Shown: piece after piece, positions 1 through 8,155 of the stretch
Numbering within the stretch: position 1 is the first letter of the stretch
How the letters are laid out: each line of letters begins with the position of its first letter
From: Streptomyces violaceoruber
GTDB lineage: Bacteria > Actinomycetota > Actinomycetes > Streptomycetales > Streptomycetaceae
Reading direction: 5' to 3'
Length of the DNA stretch: 64,000 nt
Assembly: GCF_033406955.1 (NCBI RefSeq)
Contig: NZ_CP137734.1
Location: 6,820,001-6,884,000 of the forward strand
Program-made: the position numbers and the translations under genes
Notes under the pieces: generated by a model
Seen by the model: only the letters and a program-made list of their open reading frames with translations
Told to the model about the DNA's origin: nothing
Databases searched by the model: none

Positions 1-803
1 CCTACGCGCAGGGCGTCCGCTACTTCGACGCGGCCCGCTCCTACGGCCGTTCGGAGGAGTTCCTGGCCGGCTGGCTCCGGGACCGCCCCGACGTCGACGA
101 CGTGGTGGTCGGCAGCAAGTGGGGCTACACCTACACGGCCGACTGGTCCACCGAGGCCGAGCGGCACGAGGTCAAGGACCACGGCGTCGCCACCTACGAC
201 CGCCAGCGCGCCGAGACCGACGCCCTGCTCGGCGACCGGCTCGACCTGTACCAGATCCACTCGCTCACCCCGGACAGCCCGGCCCTGACCGACAAGGAAC
301 TGCACGCCAGGCTGGCCGAGGCCGCCGCGCAGGGCAGCACCGTCGGCTTCTCCACCAGCGGCCCCGCCCAGGCCGACGCCATCCGCGCCGCGCTCGCCGT
401 GACCGTCGACGGCGAGCCCCTCTTCCGCACCGTCCAGTCGACGTTCAACGCGCTGGACACCTCCGCCGGTCCCGCGCTGGCCGAGGCGCACCAGGCCGGA
501 CTCACCGTGATCGTCAAGGAGGGCATGGCCAACGGCCGCCTCGCGGAGCCGCACGCCCCCGGCGTCCTGAAGGCCGTCGCCGAGGAGACGGCCCTGGGCT
601 GCGACGCGGTCGCCCTCGCCCTGGTCCTGCGGCAGCCCTGGGCCGGGGTCGTCCTGTCCGGCGCGGCGACGGTCAACCAGCTCGGCTCCAACCTGCACGC
701 CGCCGTGGTCGACCTCGACGACGACCAGGTGGCGCGCCTCGGCGCACTCGCCGAGGACCCGCACGCCTACTGGGAGCGCCGCGGGCAGCTGCCCTGGCAC
801 TGA
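1..803 (+). CDS. Aldo/keto reductase, 5' end outside window
   Basis: Predicted cytosolic NAD(P)H-dependent oxidoreductase with a TIM-barrel fold; the substrate cannot be inferred. The reading frame is open from base 3 to the TGA at 801-803, so the true start lies left of the window. The family's catalytic residues are readable: Asp and Tyr in FDAARSYG, Lys in GSKWGY, and His in YQIHSL. A C-terminal SNLHAA segment fits the cofactor-binding end. About 266 codons are present, against a usual 300-330, so only a short N-terminal piece is missing. It lies on the same strand as the TetR/MFS pair 105 bp downstream, but that pair has its own operator and a functional link is only a guess. Confidence 0.85.
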   Translation, partial: YAQGVRYFDAARSYGRSEEFLAGWLRDRPDVDDVVVGSKWGYTYTADWSTEAERHEVKDHGVATYDRQRAETDALLGDRLDLYQIHSLTPDSPALTDKELHARLAEAAAQGSTVGFSTSGPAQADAIRAALAVTVDGEPLFRTVQSTFNALDTSAGPALAEAHQAGLTVIVKEGMANGRLAEPHAPGVLKAVAEETALGCDAVALALVLRQPWAGVVLSGAATVNQLGSNLHAAVVDLDDDQVARLGALAEDPHAYWERRGQLPWH

Positions 804-872
804 GGCCACCGGCAGACCACCGCCCCGCAGGAGCGTGACCGCCCCGTGAGGTGAGTCACGCACACCCAGAGT

Positions 873-908
873 GAGACAAAATTGTCTCATGTGGGTTATT
901 GTTGTCTC
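873..908. promoter_or_regulatory. Palindromic operator with an extra half-site, before the TetR gene
   Basis: A perfect inverted repeat, GAGACAA (873-879), AA, TTGTCTC (882-888), is followed by a third copy of the half-site, TTGTCTC (902-908), ending directly against the ATG at 909. The ten bases TTGTCTCATG occur at 882-891 and again at 902-911, a 20-bp or two-helical-turn spacing. This is the typical layout of a TetR autoregulatory operator. Binding by the adjacent regulator is inferred. Confidence 0.7.
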
Positions 909-1460
909 ATGGCCGTTGATCGTGAACAGGTACTGCGCAGTGCCGCGACCCTGCTGACCCGGAAGTCCACCGCGACCATGGACGAGGTCGCCAGGGCCGC
1001 CGGCCTCAGCCGGGCCACGCTGCACCGGCACTTCGCCGGGCGCGACGCCCTCGTCCGGGCACTGGAGTCGCTGGGCATCGCCGAGTGCGAGGCCGCCCTC
1101 GCGGCGGCCCGCACCGAAGAGGGCCCGGCGGCCGACGCGGTGCGCCGGCTGGTCCGCGAGATGGAACCCTCCGCCGCTCTGCTCGCCTTCCTCTACACCG
1201 AGAACCAGCTGTTCGAGGGCGAGGAGCAGAACGAGGGGTGGGCCCGCATCGACACCGGGCTCACCGAGCTGTTCCGCAGGGGCCAGGAGAGCGGCGAGTT
1301 CCGCATCGACCTCACGCCCGCCTGGCTCACCGAGGCGCTGTACGGCCTGCTGGCCTCCGGCGCCTGGGCGGTGACCGAGGGCCGCGTGGCCCGCAACGAC
1401 TTCACCCACATGATCGTCGAGCTGCTGCTCGGCGGCGCACTCCGGAGAGAGGAACCATGA
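909..1460 (+). CDS. TetR/AcrR family transcriptional regulator
   Basis: 183-residue one-component repressor. The N-terminal helix-turn-helix is clear at about residues 5-50 (MDEVARAAGLSRATLHRHF, then an F-x-GRDAL segment); the C-terminal ligand-binding half is divergent. The ATG at 909 is preferred over an in-frame TTG at 882 because TTG 882 sits inside the operator palindrome and would add nine residues before the HTH. No strong Shine-Dalgarno precedes 909, so translation may be leaderless. The stop overlaps the start of the MFS exporter by four bases (ATGA), so the pair is cotranscribed and the regulator most likely controls its own operon in response to an exported compound. The inducer is unknown. 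Confidence 0.88.
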   Translation: MAVDREQVLRSAATLLTRKSTATMDEVARAAGLSRATLHRHFAGRDALVRALESLGIAECEAALAAARTEEGPAADAVRRLVREMEPSAALLAFLYTENQLFEGEEQNEGWARIDTGLTELFRRGQESGEFRIDLTPAWLTEALYGLLASGAWAVTEGRVARNDFTHMIVELLLGGALRREEP

Positions 1461-2989
1461 ACCGCACCCTGCAGCCGGCCCACCCGACCGAGGCGGTGAA
1501 GCGCCCCGGCCGCTGGCTGGCGCTGTCCGTCCTGGTGCTGGCCGTGCTGCTGGTGGCCGTCGACGCGACCGTCCTCGGTCTCGCGACCCCCTACATCAGC
1601 GAGGACCTCGCGCCCTCCGGCACCCAGCTGCTCTGGATCGGCGACGTCTACTCCTTCGTCATCGCCGGTCTGCTCGTCTCCATGGGCAGCCTCGGCGACC
1701 GCATCGGACGCAAGCGCATCCTGCTCATCGGCGCCACGGCGTTCGGTGCGATATCCGTCCTCAACGCCTACGCGCACACGCCCGAGGTGATGATCTTCGC
1801 CCGGGCCCTGCTCGGCGTCGCGGGCGCCACCCTGATGCCGGCCACCCTCGCCCTGATCCGCAACCTCTTCCACGACCCGCGTGAACGCAGCCTCGCCGTC
1901 GGCATCTGGGGCGCGGCCGCCTCCGCCGGTGCGGCGGTCGGTCCGGTGGTCGGCGGGTTCCTGCTGGAGCACTTCTGGTGGGGCTCCGTCTTCCTGATCA
2001 ACCTGCCCGTGATGGTCGTCCTGGTCGTCGTCGGCGTGAAGATGCTGCCCGAGTCCCGCAACCCGAACCCGGGTCCCTGGGACCTGCTCAGCGTCGTCCT
2101 CTCCCTGGTCGGCATGGTCGGAGTCGTGTACGCGGTCAAGGAGACCGCCGCCCACGGGTTCGCCTGGGCCACGCTCGCCGCGGGTCTGCTGGGCGCCGCC
2201 GCGCTCTACGGCTTCGTCCGCCGCCAGCTGACCATGCCGGTCCCGCTGCTCGACATGCGGCTGTTCCGCAACCGCGGCTTCAGCGGCGCGGTCCTGGCCG
2301 ACCTGCTGACCATCCTGGGCCTGTCGGGGCTGGTGTTCTTCCTCTCCCAGTACCTGCAACTCGTCCAGGGCAGGCGGCCCTTCGAGGCGGGCCTGGCCGA
2401 ACTGCCCGCCGCCGTCGGCGCGGTGGTGGCCGGTCTGATCGCCGGGCGCGCGGCCCGGCGCTTCTCGGTCCGTGCCGTGGTCGCCGGCGGACTAGCCGCC
2501 GTCGGCCTCGCGCTCGCCGCGCTGACCGTCATCGGCCAGCACACCGGCTACCCGCTGCTCGGCGCGGCCCTGCTGGTCGTCGGCCTCGGCGCGGGCTTCG
2601 CGTTCACCGTCACCGCCGACGTGATCCTCTCCAGCGTCCCCGGGGAACAGGCGGGCGCCGCCTCGGCGGTCTCCGAGACGGCGTACGAACTCGGCGCCGC
2701 GCTCGGTATCGCGGTGCTGGGCTCCATCGTGACCGGTGTCTACCGCGACTTCACCGGGCCCGCGGGCACCCCGGACGCCGCCCACGAGTCACTGGGCGGC
2801 GCGGTGGAGGCCGCCGCCCACCTCCCCGGCCCCGCCGGCGAGGCGCTCCTCGACTCCGCCCGGCAGGCCTTCGTCGACGGCCTGACCCTCGCGGCGGGCG
2901 TCGGCGCCGCCGTACTCCTGGCCGCCGCGGCGGCGTCCTGGTACCTGCTGCGGGGCCAGCGTCTGGAGGACGGGGTGGAACACCCGTAA
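1457..2989 (+). CDS. MFS drug exporter, DHA2 (14-TM) type
   Basis: 510-residue proton-coupled efflux protein of the inner membrane. TM segments begin at about residue 24 (WLALSVLVLAVLLVAVDATV). The conserved D-x-T-V-L motif of TM1, the loop 2-3 signature GSLGDRIGRKR and the TM5 antiporter motif (GAAVGPVVGG) are visible. The length fits the 14-helix DHA2 subfamily, which includes many antiseptic and antibiotic pumps. It is translationally coupled to the TetR gene (start ATG 1457 overlaps the TGA at 1458-1460) and ends in a strong bidirectional hairpin. Substrate specificity cannot be read from the sequence. Confidence 0.9.
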   Translation: MNRTLQPAHPTEAVKRPGRWLALSVLVLAVLLVAVDATVLGLATPYISEDLAPSGTQLLWIGDVYSFVIAGLLVSMGSLGDRIGRKRILLIGATAFGAISVLNAYAHTPEVMIFARALLGVAGATLMPATLALIRNLFHDPRERSLAVGIWGAAASAGAAVGPVVGGFLLEHFWWGSVFLINLPVMVVLVVVGVKMLPESRNPNPGPWDLLSVVLSLVGMVGVVYAVKETAAHGFAWATLAAGLLGAAALYGFVRRQLTMPVPLLDMRLFRNRGFSGAVLADLLTILGLSGLVFFLSQYLQLVQGRRPFEAGLAELPAAVGAVVAGLIAGRAARRFSVRAVVAGGLAAVGLALAALTVIGQHTGYPLLGAALLVVGLGAGFAFTVTADVILSSVPGEQAGAASAVSETAYELGAALGIAVLGSIVTGVYRDFTGPAGTPDAAHESLGGAVEAAAHLPGPAGEALLDSARQAFVDGLTLAAGVGAAVLLAAAAASWYLLRGQRLEDGVEHP

Positions 2990-3000
2990 CCCGGGGCGCG

Positions 3001-3051
3001 CCAACGCGATACGGCGGACCGCTCACCGAGCGGTCCGCCGTATCGCGTTGG
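3001..3051. terminator. Long perfect hairpin between convergent genes
   Basis: A 24-bp perfect inverted repeat (3001-3024 and 3028-3051) with a 3-nt loop lies 11 bases after the MFS stop and 13 bases before the end of the convergent acyltransferase gene. It would serve as a terminator for both strands; there is no T-tract, as is common in Streptomyces. Confidence 0.85.
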
Positions 3052-3064
3052 GGGGTCGGCGGCG

Positions 3065-3736
3065 CTACGCCGCCTTCGCCTTGCTCGCGTACATGTCCAC
3101 GTACTCCTGGCCGGACAGTCGCATGACCTCCGTCATCACGGAGTCCGTCACCGCCCGCAGCACATAGCGGTCGCGGTCCATGCCCTCGTAGCGGGAGAAC
3201 TCCATCGCCTCGCCGAAGCGGACCGTGACCCGGCCCGGCCGGGGCAGACCCGCGCCGCCCGGCTGGAGCTTGTCGGTGCCGATGACGGCGAACGGGACGA
3301 CCGGGGCGCCCGTCATCAGAGTGAGCCGGGCGATACCGGTGCGGCCGCGGTAGAGGCGGCCGTCGGGGGAGCGGGTGCCCTCCGGGTAGATGCCGAAGAC
3401 GTGCCCCTCCTCCAGGATGCGGCGGCCGGTCATCAGGGCCGCCACCCCGCCCCGGCCGCCGTCCCGGTCGACCGGGACCATGCCGACCCCGGTGAAGAAC
3501 CACGCCATCAGCCGGCCCTTGAGGCCCTTGCCGGTGACGTACTCGTCCTTGCCGATGAAGAAGACCTGCCGGTCGCAGGTCAGGGGCATGATCACCGAGT
3601 CGATGAAGGTGAGGTGGTTGCCGGCCAGGATCACCGGACCGTCGCCCGGGATGTTCTCCACACCCTCCACCCGTGTGCGGAACATCAGGCGCATGATCGG
3701 ACCGAGCACTGCCTTGATGAACACGAAGCGGGACAA
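3065..3736 (-). CDS. 1-acyl-glycerol-3-phosphate acyltransferase (PlsC-like)
   Basis: 223-residue membrane-associated acyltransferase, expected to put the second acyl chain on lysophosphatidic acid in phospholipid synthesis. The catalytic HX4D motif is at residues 41-46 (NHLTFID), and the substrate-binding motif EGTRSPDG comes about 80 residues later, as in the PlsC/LPLAT family. An N-terminal amphipathic segment (FVFIKAVLGPIMRLMF) could anchor it to the membrane. It is monocistronic: it ends at the shared hairpin with the MFS gene and is divergent from the glycerophosphodiesterase gene. Actinobacteria carry several paralogues, so the precise acceptor is uncertain. Confidence 0.88.
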   Translation of the reverse strand: MSRFVFIKAVLGPIMRLMFRTRVEGVENIPGDGPVILAGNHLTFIDSVIMPLTCDRQVFFIGKDEYVTGKGLKGRLMAWFFTGVGMVPVDRDGGRGGVAALMTGRRILEEGHVFGIYPEGTRSPDGRLYRGRTGIARLTLMTGAPVVPFAVIGTDKLQPGGAGLPRPGRVTVRFGEAMEFSRYEGMDRDRYVLRAVTDSVMTEVMRLSGQEYVDMYASKAKAA

Positions 3737-4111
3737 CGTGGCCCTCCGGTGTCGGGGATGCGGTATGAGTCTGTGCAGGTGAGGACATTACTCGCGGCCC
3801 GGGGGATCACGCACCCCGGGTCACCCGGGTCCGGCGCGGCATGGACGCGTATCGACGCGTGTTCACCGGACACGGCCCGGATCGAAGCACACACGGCACC
3901 CGGTCCGCGTGAGGCGCGCCGCCCGGGCGACGCCACCGGGCCTGTGTCCTTCGCTTACCCCGCCACGCCGCCGCCAAGCAGACGGCACGTCAGTCGTCCC
4001 GCCCCACACGACACCTCAGTGCACCCGCGTGTTCCGGCCGCGGTCTCCCGCTCGTCATGTACGCGCCCCTACGATCGGCGCGCACGGGACGGTCTACGGC
4101 AGGAGGGCCCC
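3737..4111. other. Divergent intergenic region (375 bp)
   Basis: No convincing small gene. It must hold promoters for both the leftward acyltransferase and the rightward phosphodiesterase. One GTTCACCGG unit (3861-3869) resembles a PhoP direct-repeat unit, but I could not find the required second 11-bp repeat beside it. A TACGAT hexamer at 4071-4076 matches a Streptomyces -10 element about 36 bases before the ATG at 4112; no good -35 precedes it. Confidence 0.4.
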
Positions 4112-5290
4112 ATGGGAACGCAGGAGTCGGACGAGCGGGCGGGTGGCGGCACCGGACGGCGGGCGCTCCTCGGGGCGGCGGTGCTCGGCGCGGGCGGCGC
4201 GGTACTCGGCCTGCCCGGCACGGCGAGAGCCGCCGGCACCCGGCACGGCGGCGGACACGGCGGCGGGGTCGGGAGCCTGCCCGTGCCGACCGTCATCGGT
4301 CACCGCGGGGCCAGCGGTTACCGCCCCGAGCACACCTTCGGCTCCTACGAACTGGCCCTCGACCTGGGTGCCGACATCGTCGAGGCCGGTGACCTGGTCC
4401 CCACGAAGGACGGTCACCTCGTCTGCCGGCACGAGCCGGAGATCGGCGGCACCACGGACGTCGCCGACCACCGGGAGTTCGCCGACCGCAAGCGCACCAA
4501 GCTGCTCGACGGGGTCTCCACCACCGGCTGGTTCACCGAGGACTTCACGCTCGCCGAGCTGAAGACGCTCCGCGCCACCGAACGCATCCCGGCCAACCGC
4601 CCGCACAACACCCTCTACGACGGCCGCTGGGAGATCCCCACCTTCGAGGAGGTGCTCCGCTGGCAGAACGAGCAGACCCGCAGGCGCGGCAAGCAGGTCT
4701 GGATCTACCCGGAGCTCAAGCACCCCACCTACTTCCGCAAGCTGGGCCTGGGCACGGAGGAGCGCCTGGCACGGCTGCTGCGTAGGTACGGCAAGGACCG
4801 GAAGAACTCGCCCGTCATCATCCAGTCCTTCGAACCCACCAGCATCCAGCGGATGAGCAGGCTCGTCCGCAATCCCCTCGCCGTCCTGCTGTCCGGCGCC
4901 AACAGCCGCCCCTGGGACTTCGTCGAGACCGGTGACCCGCGCACGACCGCGGACCTCGTCACCCCCGAGGGCCTGAAGGAGATCGCCTCCTACGCGCAGG
5001 GCATCGGCCCCACCCTGGACCTGATCATCCCGAAGGACTCCGCCGGCCGCCTCACCGAACCGACGACGCTCGTCCGCGACGCGCACCGCGCGGGCCTGAT
5101 CCTGCACCCCTACACCATGCGCAACGAGAACCCCTTCCTGCCCGCGGAGTTCCGTCAGGGCAGTGACCCCGACGCCTACGGCGACGTCTTCGGTGCCTTC
5201 CGGACGTACTTCGCCACCGGAATCGACGGCGTCTTCACCGACAATCCGGACACGGGTGTGCTGGCCCGCGAGGACTTCGTCAACGGCTGA
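4112..5290 (+). CDS. glpQ1: Secreted glycerophosphodiester phosphodiesterase (GlpQ1-like)
   Basis: 392-residue enzyme predicted to hydrolyse glycerophosphodiesters to glycerol-3-phosphate plus an alcohol outside the cell. Residues 1-41 form a twin-arginine signal (RRALLGAAVLGAG then TARAAG). The GDPD domain starts with GHRGASGYRPEHT (catalytic His64), then an acidic metal-binding segment and PTKDGHLVCRHEPEI with the second His; it ends with FTDNPD. The ATG at 4112 follows GGAGGG with good spacing; longer upstream openings in the frame would bury the Tat signal. Orthologues in S. coelicolor are phosphate-starvation genes, but a clear PHO box is not visible here. Confidence 0.88.
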   Translation: MGTQESDERAGGGTGRRALLGAAVLGAGGAVLGLPGTARAAGTRHGGGHGGGVGSLPVPTVIGHRGASGYRPEHTFGSYELALDLGADIVEAGDLVPTKDGHLVCRHEPEIGGTTDVADHREFADRKRTKLLDGVSTTGWFTEDFTLAELKTLRATERIPANRPHNTLYDGRWEIPTFEEVLRWQNEQTRRRGKQVWIYPELKHPTYFRKLGLGTEERLARLLRRYGKDRKNSPVIIQSFEPTSIQRMSRLVRNPLAVLLSGANSRPWDFVETGDPRTTADLVTPEGLKEIASYAQGIGPTLDLIIPKDSAGRLTEPTTLVRDAHRAGLILHPYTMRNENPFLPAEFRQGSDPDAYGDVFGAFRTYFATGIDGVFTDNPDTGVLAREDFVNG

Positions 5291-5364
5291 GCGACCGCCC
5301 CCGGTTGGGGTGACCTTCGGCCGTCCGGGCAACCCGCCGCCCGGGCGGCCGCGTCGACGTGCAT

Positions 5365-5865
5365 ATGACGCACGACCTGGTCACCTCCCTGCGCCCCCTG
5401 CTCACCGCCGAGGCCTCGGCCGAGGCATATGCGTCCGGAGCCGAGCCCGGCGACCTGGAACAGGCCGTCTGGCTGCGCCTGCTGGAACGCCTGGAGGCCG
5501 ACGGCCCGCCCCCGGACCCGCACCGCTGGCTGCGCAGCGCCGTGCGCACCGAGGCCCGCCGCACCCGCCGCAGGGCCCGTCACGAGCGGCCGTACGGAAC
5601 CGAACCCGCCGGTGTCGCCGCGTACGCGTACGAGCCGGAGCGGCTCGCGCTCACCGCGGCCCGGCACCGCGCCCTGCGCGAGGCCGTGCGCCGGCTGCCG
5701 GGGCGCTGCCCCCGGCTGATGGAGGCCCTGTTGTCACCCAGGGACCTCACATACCGGGAAATCGCGGGGGAGTTGGGTATCTCACAGGGCAGTCTTGGCC
5801 CGGAACGCTCCCGATGTCTGGGATGTCTGCGTCGATTGCTGACGCCGGAGGTTGCGGCGGGCTGA
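5365..5865 (+). CDS. ECF-like RNA polymerase sigma factor, short
   Basis: 166-residue protein with a weak sigma region 2 (about 25-75: DLEQAVWLRLLERL, then WLRSAVRTEARR, matching the helix that recognises -10 elements) and a clearer region 4 (about 110-160: LPGRCPRLMEALL, YREIAGELGISQGSLGPERS) with the helix-turn-helix for -35 recognition. It would redirect RNA polymerase to a small regulon. No anti-sigma gene is adjacent and no extra C-terminal domain follows. The ATG at 5365 is chosen over a GTG two codons upstream; neither has a strong ribosome site. The family assignment is solid, the regulon unknown. Confidence 0.75.
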   Translation: MTHDLVTSLRPLLTAEASAEAYASGAEPGDLEQAVWLRLLERLEADGPPPDPHRWLRSAVRTEARRTRRRARHERPYGTEPAGVAAYAYEPERLALTAARHRALREAVRRLPGRCPRLMEALLSPRDLTYREIAGELGISQGSLGPERSRCLGCLRRLLTPEVAAG

Positions 5866-5922
5866 GGACGGGGATAGGAGTGGGGGACCACAGGTGATCA
5901 GGTGAGCGGGAGGCATGCGCAC

Positions 5923-6420
5923 ATGGGCATGAGCGTGACCATCTCGGCGGCGACCGACCAGGATGCCGAGCAGATCTTCCGGCTGCAGTACCTCTGCTTC
6001 CAGAGCGAGGCGGCGCTGTACGCCAACTACCGCATCGACCCGCTCGTCCAGACCCTGGACTCCGTGCGCCAGGAGGTCGCCGCCGACTGCGTCTTCGTGG
6101 CGCGACTCGGCGACGAGGTCGTCGGCTCGGTGCGAGGGCGGGTGACCGAGGACGGGGCGGCGTCCATCGGCAAGCTCTGCGTCCATCCCCGCCTCCAGGG
6201 GCACGGCATCGGGGCCCGGCTGCTGCGGGCCGCCGAGTCCAGCCTGGGCGGGGAGCGCGGCGCCAAGCGGTTCCGGCTGCACACCGGGCACCGCAGCGAG
6301 AGCAACCTGCGGCTGTACCGCCGGGTCGGCTACGAGACGGTGGGAACGGCCGAGGGCGCCGACGGCGTACCCATGATCGTCCTGGAGAAGCCGGCCGGGA
6401 CGTACGCGACCACGGCCTGA
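5923..6420 (+). CDS. GNAT family N-acetyltransferase
   Basis: 165-residue acyl-CoA-dependent acetyltransferase of unknown substrate. It carries the GNAT core: the beta4 strand VVGSVRGRV, then IGKLCVHPRLQGHGIGARLL with the acetyl-CoA pyrophosphate loop (Q-G-H-G-I-G) at about residues 85-100, and the terminal NLRLYRRVGYE. The ATG at 5923 is chosen because GGGAGG (5908-5913) lies nine bases upstream; a GTG at 5902 would put that ribosome site inside the gene. It stands 57 bp after the sigma-factor gene on the same strand and could be cotranscribed with it. Confidence 0.85.
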   Translation: MGMSVTISAATDQDAEQIFRLQYLCFQSEAALYANYRIDPLVQTLDSVRQEVAADCVFVARLGDEVVGSVRGRVTEDGAASIGKLCVHPRLQGHGIGARLLRAAESSLGGERGAKRFRLHTGHRSESNLRLYRRVGYETVGTAEGADGVPMIVLEKPAGTYATTA

Positions 6421-6483
6421 GGGCCGTCGCCCGAAGCGCACGTCCCGGGGACGACCGCCGCACAGCCGCCGGGCCTGCGACCG

Positions 6484-6897
6484 CTACGCGGTGCGGGCCC
6501 GGCGCAGCCAGTACAGGGCCGACAGCGGCAGCAGCACGGGAATGAAGAGGTACCCCATCCCGTAGTCCGACCACACGGTCGCGTCGGCGAAGGCGGACGG
6601 CTCCACCAGTGTCCAGGTGCCGACGGTCAGCACCCCCACCAACTCGGCGGCGCAGCACACCTGCGCGGCCTTGCGGGCCGTCTCGCCGCCGCGCACCAGG
6701 GTGTACGTGATGAACCCGTAGACGACACCCGCGAGGGCCGACAGCGAGTAGGCGAGCGGGGCCCGGTCGAACTCGGTCGCGATCTGGTACGCGGACCGCG
6801 ACACCGCGCCGACGACCATCACGCCGTACAGCCACACCAGCAGGATGCCGGGCCCGCCGATCAGCCGCTGCCCGGCCCGCTTCTCCTCCGTGGCCAC
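6484..6897 (-). CDS. Small integral membrane protein, function unknown
   Basis: 137-residue protein with about four hydrophobic segments (GILLVWLYGVMVVGAV, LAYSLSALAGVVYGFITYTL, AELVGVLTVGTWTLV, YLFIPVLLPLSALYWL). I recognise no catalytic motif. Its GTG start (6895-6897, with another GTG directly upstream) follows the GGGGAGG near the end of the preceding membrane-protein gene, so the two are translationally coupled and probably work together or in the same membrane process. Confidence 0.75.
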   Translation of the reverse strand: MATEEKRAGQRLIGGPGILLVWLYGVMVVGAVSRSAYQIATEFDRAPLAYSLSALAGVVYGFITYTLVRGGETARKAAQVCCAAELVGVLTVGTWTLVEPSAFADATVWSDYGMGYLFIPVLLPLSALYWLRRARTA

Positions 6898-6901
6898 CAC
6901 G

Positions 6902-7261
6902 TCAGCCTCCCCAGATGTCGAACAGCCGCACCTCGAGGACGGCGAGGACGACACCGCCGGCCGCGACCGTCACCGAGCCCCAGCGGGTGCGCTCGGCCAG
7001 CGACATGAACCCCGCCGCCGGCACACACGCGAAGGCGCCCAGCAGGTACGCCACGAAGATCGTCGTGCCCTGCTCCGGGTCCTCGCCCCGCGCCAGCTGC
7101 ACGATCCCGACCACCAGCTGGATCAGCGCCAGCGCCGAGACCGCGGCCATGCCGATGAAGTGCCAGTCCTTCGTCGGCTGGTCACGGTAGGCGGCCCAGC
7201 CGCACCAGGCGGCCAGCAGCAGTGCGGCGACGCCGGTCACCAGCGTCAGGACGTCAAGCAT
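6902..7261 (-). CDS. Small integral membrane protein, function unknown
   Basis: 119-residue protein with four predicted TM segments (TLVTGVAALLLAAWCGWAAY, FIGMAAVSALALIQLVVGIV, FVAYLLGAFACVPAAGFMSL, SVTVAAGGVVLAVLEV). No known family motif is apparent. The ATG at 7259-7261 faces the divergent HAD gene only 60 bp away, so both promoters must lie in that gap or overlap the coding ends. First gene of a two-gene leftward unit with the membrane protein at 6484-6897. Confidence 0.78.
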   Translation of the reverse strand: MLDVLTLVTGVAALLLAAWCGWAAYRDQPTKDWHFIGMAAVSALALIQLVVGIVQLARGEDPEQGTTIFVAYLLGAFACVPAAGFMSLAERTRWGSVTVAAGGVVLAVLEVRLFDIWGG

Positions 7262-7321
7262 GGCAGCGAGCCTATTACGGCCGAAACGGGCCGCGGTCCC
7301 CGGCCCCGTAGGGTCGGGGGC

Positions 7322-7972
7322 ATGAAGCTCCACGCACAAGCCCTCCTGTTCGACAACGACGGCACCCTCGTCTCCTCCCTGGAATCCGTCCGCCGCTGCT
7401 GGACGCGCTGGGCCGTCGAGTACGGGATCACCGCCGAGCAGTTCGGGCAGGTGGAACTGCACGGACGGCCGGCCGCCGAGATAGCCGCCGACCTGCTGCC
7501 CACCGCGAGGGTCGCCGAGGCGGTCGCGCGGATCGAACAGCTGGAGGTCGAGGACGTGCCGGGCGGGGGCGTGCGCCTGCTGCCCGGCACCCGCGACTTC
7601 CTCGACGCGCTCCCGGCCGACCGCTGGGCCGTCGTCACCTCCGCCACCCGCCGCCTCGCCGAGGCCCGCCTCGACGCCGTCGGCATCCTGCCCAAGACCC
7701 TCGTGGCCGCCGACGACATCACCCGCGGCAAGCCCGACCCCGAGCCCTATCTGCTCGGCGCCCGCGCCCTGGGCGTCGACCCGGCCGACTGCGTCGTCTT
7801 CGAGGACGCCCCCGCCGGGCTCCAGGCCGGCCGGGCCGCCGGGATGCGGACCGTGGCGTTGGCCACAACCCACCGGGCCGACGAACTCGACGCCGACCTC
7901 GTCGTCACCGACCTCTCGGCCTTGTCGGCACTGGCCACCGAGGGCGGAGTCGAGATCACCGTCCGGGGCTGA
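7322..7972 (+). CDS. HAD-family sugar/glycerol phosphatase
   Basis: 216-residue haloacid-dehalogenase-type phosphatase. Motif I is LLFDNDGTLV (nucleophile Asp and general acid Asp), motif II the T in VVTSATRR, motif III the Lys in GKPDPEPYL, motif IV VFEDAPAGLQAGRAAGM. The helical cap between motifs I and II is of the class I, beta-phosphoglucomutase-like type, consistent with small phosphosugar substrates. The ATG at 7322 begins immediately before the conserved N-terminal strand. It probably acts in the cytosol; the natural substrate is not identifiable. Divergent from the membrane-protein pair. Confidence 0.87.
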   Translation: MKLHAQALLFDNDGTLVSSLESVRRCWTRWAVEYGITAEQFGQVELHGRPAAEIAADLLPTARVAEAVARIEQLEVEDVPGGGVRLLPGTRDFLDALPADRWAVVTSATRRLAEARLDAVGILPKTLVAADDITRGKPDPEPYLLGARALGVDPADCVVFEDAPAGLQAGRAAGMRTVALATTHRADELDADLVVTDLSALSALATEGGVEITVRG

Positions 7973-8002
7973 TCCGCGCCCGCCGCGACCCTCCGCCGTC
8001 CA

Positions 8003-8027
8003 CCGCTGTCCAGTATCCGGACAGCGG
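8003..8027. terminator. Inverted repeat between HAD gene and met leader
   Basis: Perfect 9-bp arms (8003-8011 and 8019-8027) around a 7-nt loop, 30 bases after the HAD stop. Most simply a terminator for the phosphatase gene; since it also lies about 40 bases upstream of the met leader ORF, an operator role is possible. Confidence 0.5.
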
Positions 8028-8065
8028 TCTCCGGCCAGAGGCATACGTCTGCTTTACTGATCGGC

Positions 8066-8155
8066 ATGAGCACCACGAGCGACCGCACCCCTGCGACCGA
8101 GGCGACCACGACGCCCGGTGCTCGTTGTATGTGCCGCCGAATGTGCGCCTTCTAG
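8066..8155 (+). CDS. Cys/Met-rich leader peptide upstream of metNIQ
   Basis: A 29-codon ORF (ATG 8066, TAG 8153-8155) ends in CMCRRMCAF, so the last nine codons include three Cys and two Met codons. It sits about 240 bases upstream of a methionine importer. Short uORFs with regulatory Cys codons are known in actinobacteria to sense amino-acid supply by ribosome stalling or attenuation; here the composition matches sulfur amino acids and the downstream operon. No typical strong Shine-Dalgarno precedes it, which fits leaderless or weak initiation. The regulatory role is inferred. Confidence 0.55.
   Translation: MSTTSDRTPATEATTTPGARCMCRRMCAF

Noticed and set aside
3861..3869. PHO box before glpQ1
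   Set aside because: Only one GTTCACC-like unit is visible; a functional box needs at least two 11-bp direct repeats.
5747..6835. Long minus-strand frame across the sigma and GNAT genes
   Set aside because: Its composition is Arg/Pro/Gly with no motif; it is antisense to genes with clear family signatures.
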